From assembly GCA_002311865.1 (NCBI GenBank), contig DBZV01000047.1, positions 1-6,549 of the forward strand: a stretch of 6,549 bases of DNA. Reading direction: 5' to 3'. Shown one piece after another: positions 5,316 to 6,549 of this stretch. Below the pieces are notes generated by a model. It was not told the DNA's origin. It did no database searches and worked only from the letters and a program-made list of their open reading frames with translations. This DNA comes from Dehalococcoidia bacterium UBA1151. GTDB taxonomy: Bacteria > Chloroflexota > Dehalococcoidia > Lucifugimonadales > Lucifugimonadaceae. A program made the translations under genes and the position numbers. The first letter of the stretch is position 1. Each line of letters opens with the position of its first letter.

Positions 5316-6392
5316 GTGTTAGAGCGATTCAAAGTTCCAGAAAAGGACCGGGTATACGTCGACGCCGATGAGATGAGATCGGCCACTGAGGCGATATTCC
5401 TTGCCATGGGACTCTCCGACGAAGACGCCGTTCTCTCAGCCGACGTTCTGATGACGAACGACCTCCGTGGAGTCGAGACACACGGCGTTTCAAACACGCT
5501 TCGAGGCTACGTCGGCCGCTACCGTGACGGCGGGATGAACCCCACCCCAGAGATCACAATCGAGCGCGAATCAGACTCCACCGCCGTGTTGGATGGCGGT
5601 GGAGGGCTTGGTCTACACGTCGCTCCCCGCGCAATGGACATGGCCGTCGAGAAGGCCCGTAAGTTCGGGATGGGCGCTGTATGCGTCCACAACGTGGGCC
5701 ACATGGGCGGCTCCGGCTACCACGCAATGCGAGCGTCCAACCAAGACATGATTGGCGTCGCAATGACCACCAGCGGAAGCCTTAGTACGGTGCCTACATT
5801 CGGCGGAGAGCCTAAGTTCGGTACCAATCCAATTGCCTACGCCGTTCCAGCAGGGGAGATGCCCAATTTCGTGTTTGACGTCGGCACTTCACAAATCGCC
5901 GGTAACAAAGTGCGACTACTCGAACGCATCGGTGCCGGGATCATGCCCGGTTGGCTTGCAGAGCCTGACGGCACGCCCATCATGGAAGAAGGTCCACTGC
6001 CCGACAGTCACCATATGCTCCCCATCGGCGGCACTCGCGAGCAAGGCTCGCACAAAGGCTACGGCTTCACCGCAGTCATCGATATCCTTGCCAGCACACT
6101 CACCGGCATCGGCCCGGGCTTCCTGGCCCTCACACCGGGATTCCACCTCACCGCCTACAACATCGATTCCTTCACCGACCTCGCCAAGTTCAAGTCAGAC
6201 ATGGACGACTTCCTCACCGCACTGGTAGAAACCCCACCCGCACCACCTCATGAACGCGTCGTGTACGCCGGCCTTCTGGAAGCCGAGGAGACCGAAAAAC
6301 GAACGGCCGAAGGAATCCCATATCACCGCGAGGTAATCGGCTGGTTCCGCACCATCGAAGTCGAACTCGGACTCGACTTTTCGTTTACCTAG
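5316..6392 (+). CDS. Ldh_2-family malate/L-lactate/sulfolactate-type dehydrogenase
   Basis: A 358-residue member of the Ldh_2 family (malate, ureidoglycolate, 2,3-diketogulonate, delta1-piperideine-2-carboxylate and (R)-sulfolactate dehydrogenases), NAD(P)-dependent with a non-Rossmann fold. Family marks: DLRGVETHGV (49-58, with His56), a Gly-rich LDGGGGLGLH (92-101), VHNVGHMGGSGYH (124-136, with the conserved His129), FGTNPIAYAVP (168-178), FDVGTSQIAGNKV (187-199) and GSHKGYG (244-250, Lys247). The GTG at 5316 is preceded by TAGGAGT, nine to ten bases upstream, a good ribosome site; no closer ATG precedes the domain. The length is normal for the family and no signal peptide is seen, so it should be cytosolic. 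Substrate cannot be assigned from sequence alone. Its place after a D-2-hydroxyacid dehydrogenase suggests the two act on the same 2-oxo acid. No U-tract terminator follows it. Confidence 0.9.
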   Translation: MLERFKVPEKDRVYVDADEMRSATEAIFLAMGLSDEDAVLSADVLMTNDLRGVETHGVSNTLRGYVGRYRDGGMNPTPEITIERESDSTAVLDGGGGLGLHVAPRAMDMAVEKARKFGMGAVCVHNVGHMGGSGYHAMRASNQDMIGVAMTTSGSLSTVPTFGGEPKFGTNPIAYAVPAGEMPNFVFDVGTSQIAGNKVRLLERIGAGIMPGWLAEPDGTPIMEEGPLPDSHHMLPIGGTREQGSHKGYGFTAVIDILASTLTGIGPGFLALTPGFHLTAYNIDSFTDLAKFKSDMDDFLTALVETPPAPPHERVVYAGLLEAEETEKRTAEGIPYHREVIGWFRTIEVELGLDFSFT

Positions 6393-6425
6393 TCGTACCG
6401 GCTACTTTCATCCCCCACGAGTATC

Positions 6426-6444
6426 GGCGGGGTGGGGTGGGGTG
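6426..6444 (+). repeat. G-rich GGGGT tandem repeat
   Basis: GGGGT occurs three times in a row (6429-6443), preceded by GG and a C. Four G-runs in 17 bases could form a G-quadruplex with two or more tetrads. CCCCCAC at 6412-6418 could instead pair with GTGGGG to form a hairpin. It lies about 35 nt after the last gene and may slow polymerase, but a U-tract is missing. Confidence 0.3.
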
Positions 6445-6470
6445 TGATCATACTGAGGCGCGTCGACGAG

Positions 6471-6487
6471 CAGATGAATCGCATCTG
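6471..6487. other. Small perfect inverted repeat
   Basis: CAGATG (6471-6476) and CATCTG (6482-6487) pair perfectly around a 5-nt centre. It could be a repressor half-site pair for a gene beyond the window or a weak hairpin followed by a pyrimidine-rich TCCTCTCT. I see no gene in 6393-6549. Confidence 0.25.
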
Positions 6488-6549
6488 TCCTCTCTAAGCT
6501 GAAGCATCCGTTTCGGGCGGAACATCGGCTCTGTTTGGGGCTTTCATTA

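Noticed and set aside
4325..5497. Long minus-strand open frame (390 codons) opposite the D-2-hydroxyacid dehydrogenase gene
   Set aside because: It lies almost wholly opposite a gene with all catalytic motifs, its translation is His/Val/Asp-rich without family motifs, and it has no matching neighbours. It is a shadow caused by the codon bias of the real gene.
1..6549. tRNA, rRNA, CRISPR array or transposase gene
   Set aside because: On reading both strands I saw no tRNA-like cloverleaf with a T-loop motif, no regularly spaced repeats and no transposase or integrase motifs.

Overview
The window looks like chromosomal DNA of an uncultured bacterium with moderately high G+C. The ImuB-like polymerase with its C-terminal 'WW/WYRQ' partner, the RraA/2-hydroxyacid dehydrogenase gene set, and dispersed intergenic repeats of the CCTGAGCCTGTCGAAGGG type all suggest a Chloroflexota, Dehalococcoidia/SAR202-like genome. 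This placement is an inference from gene style and has not been tested phylogenetically.

Left half (about 161-2754, + strand): a compact, apparently damage-inducible operon. A near-consensus sigma70 promoter (TTGACG, 16-nt spacer, TATTAT) carries in its spacer a perfect 7+7 inverted repeat containing GAAC-N4-GTTC, the LexA/SOS-box form of Gram-positive and Chloroflexi-type LexA. It drives a DUF72 (YecE-like) TIM-barrel protein, then an ImuB-like Y-family polymerase homologue that has lost the catalytic acidic residues (4-nt GTGA stop/start overlap), then a small protein in the -1 frame that looks like the detached C-terminal domain of such ImuB proteins. No ImuA/RecA-like or DnaE2 gene is in the window. 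Copies of one repeat in inverted orientation (59-98 and 2815-2864), and diverged direct copies of another (1-30 and 2886-2915), flank the operon.

Middle (about 2755-3396): an intergenic zone with repeats and, on the - strand, a very short gene for a 31-residue, single-membrane-segment peptide. It has a good Shine-Dalgarno sequence and a 12-bp Rho-independent terminator with eight Ts.

Right half (about 3397-6392, + strand): a three-gene metabolic cluster encoding an RraA-family protein (aldolase/decarboxylase-like fold), a GRHPR-type D-2-hydroxyacid dehydrogenase (glyoxylate/hydroxypyruvate reductase), and an Ldh_2-family (malate/L-lactate/sulfolactate type) dehydrogenase. Together they suggest handling of 2-oxo and 2-hydroxy acids. 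Two dehydrogenase families that often differ in stereopreference could interconvert the enantiomers of one hydroxy acid. The last 157 bases hold a G-rich repeat and a small inverted repeat but no gene I can support.

The most interesting item is the LexA-controlled DUF72 / inactive Y-polymerase / C-terminal-domain cassette. It may be a non-standard SOS mutagenesis module in which DUF72 is an uncharacterised member.
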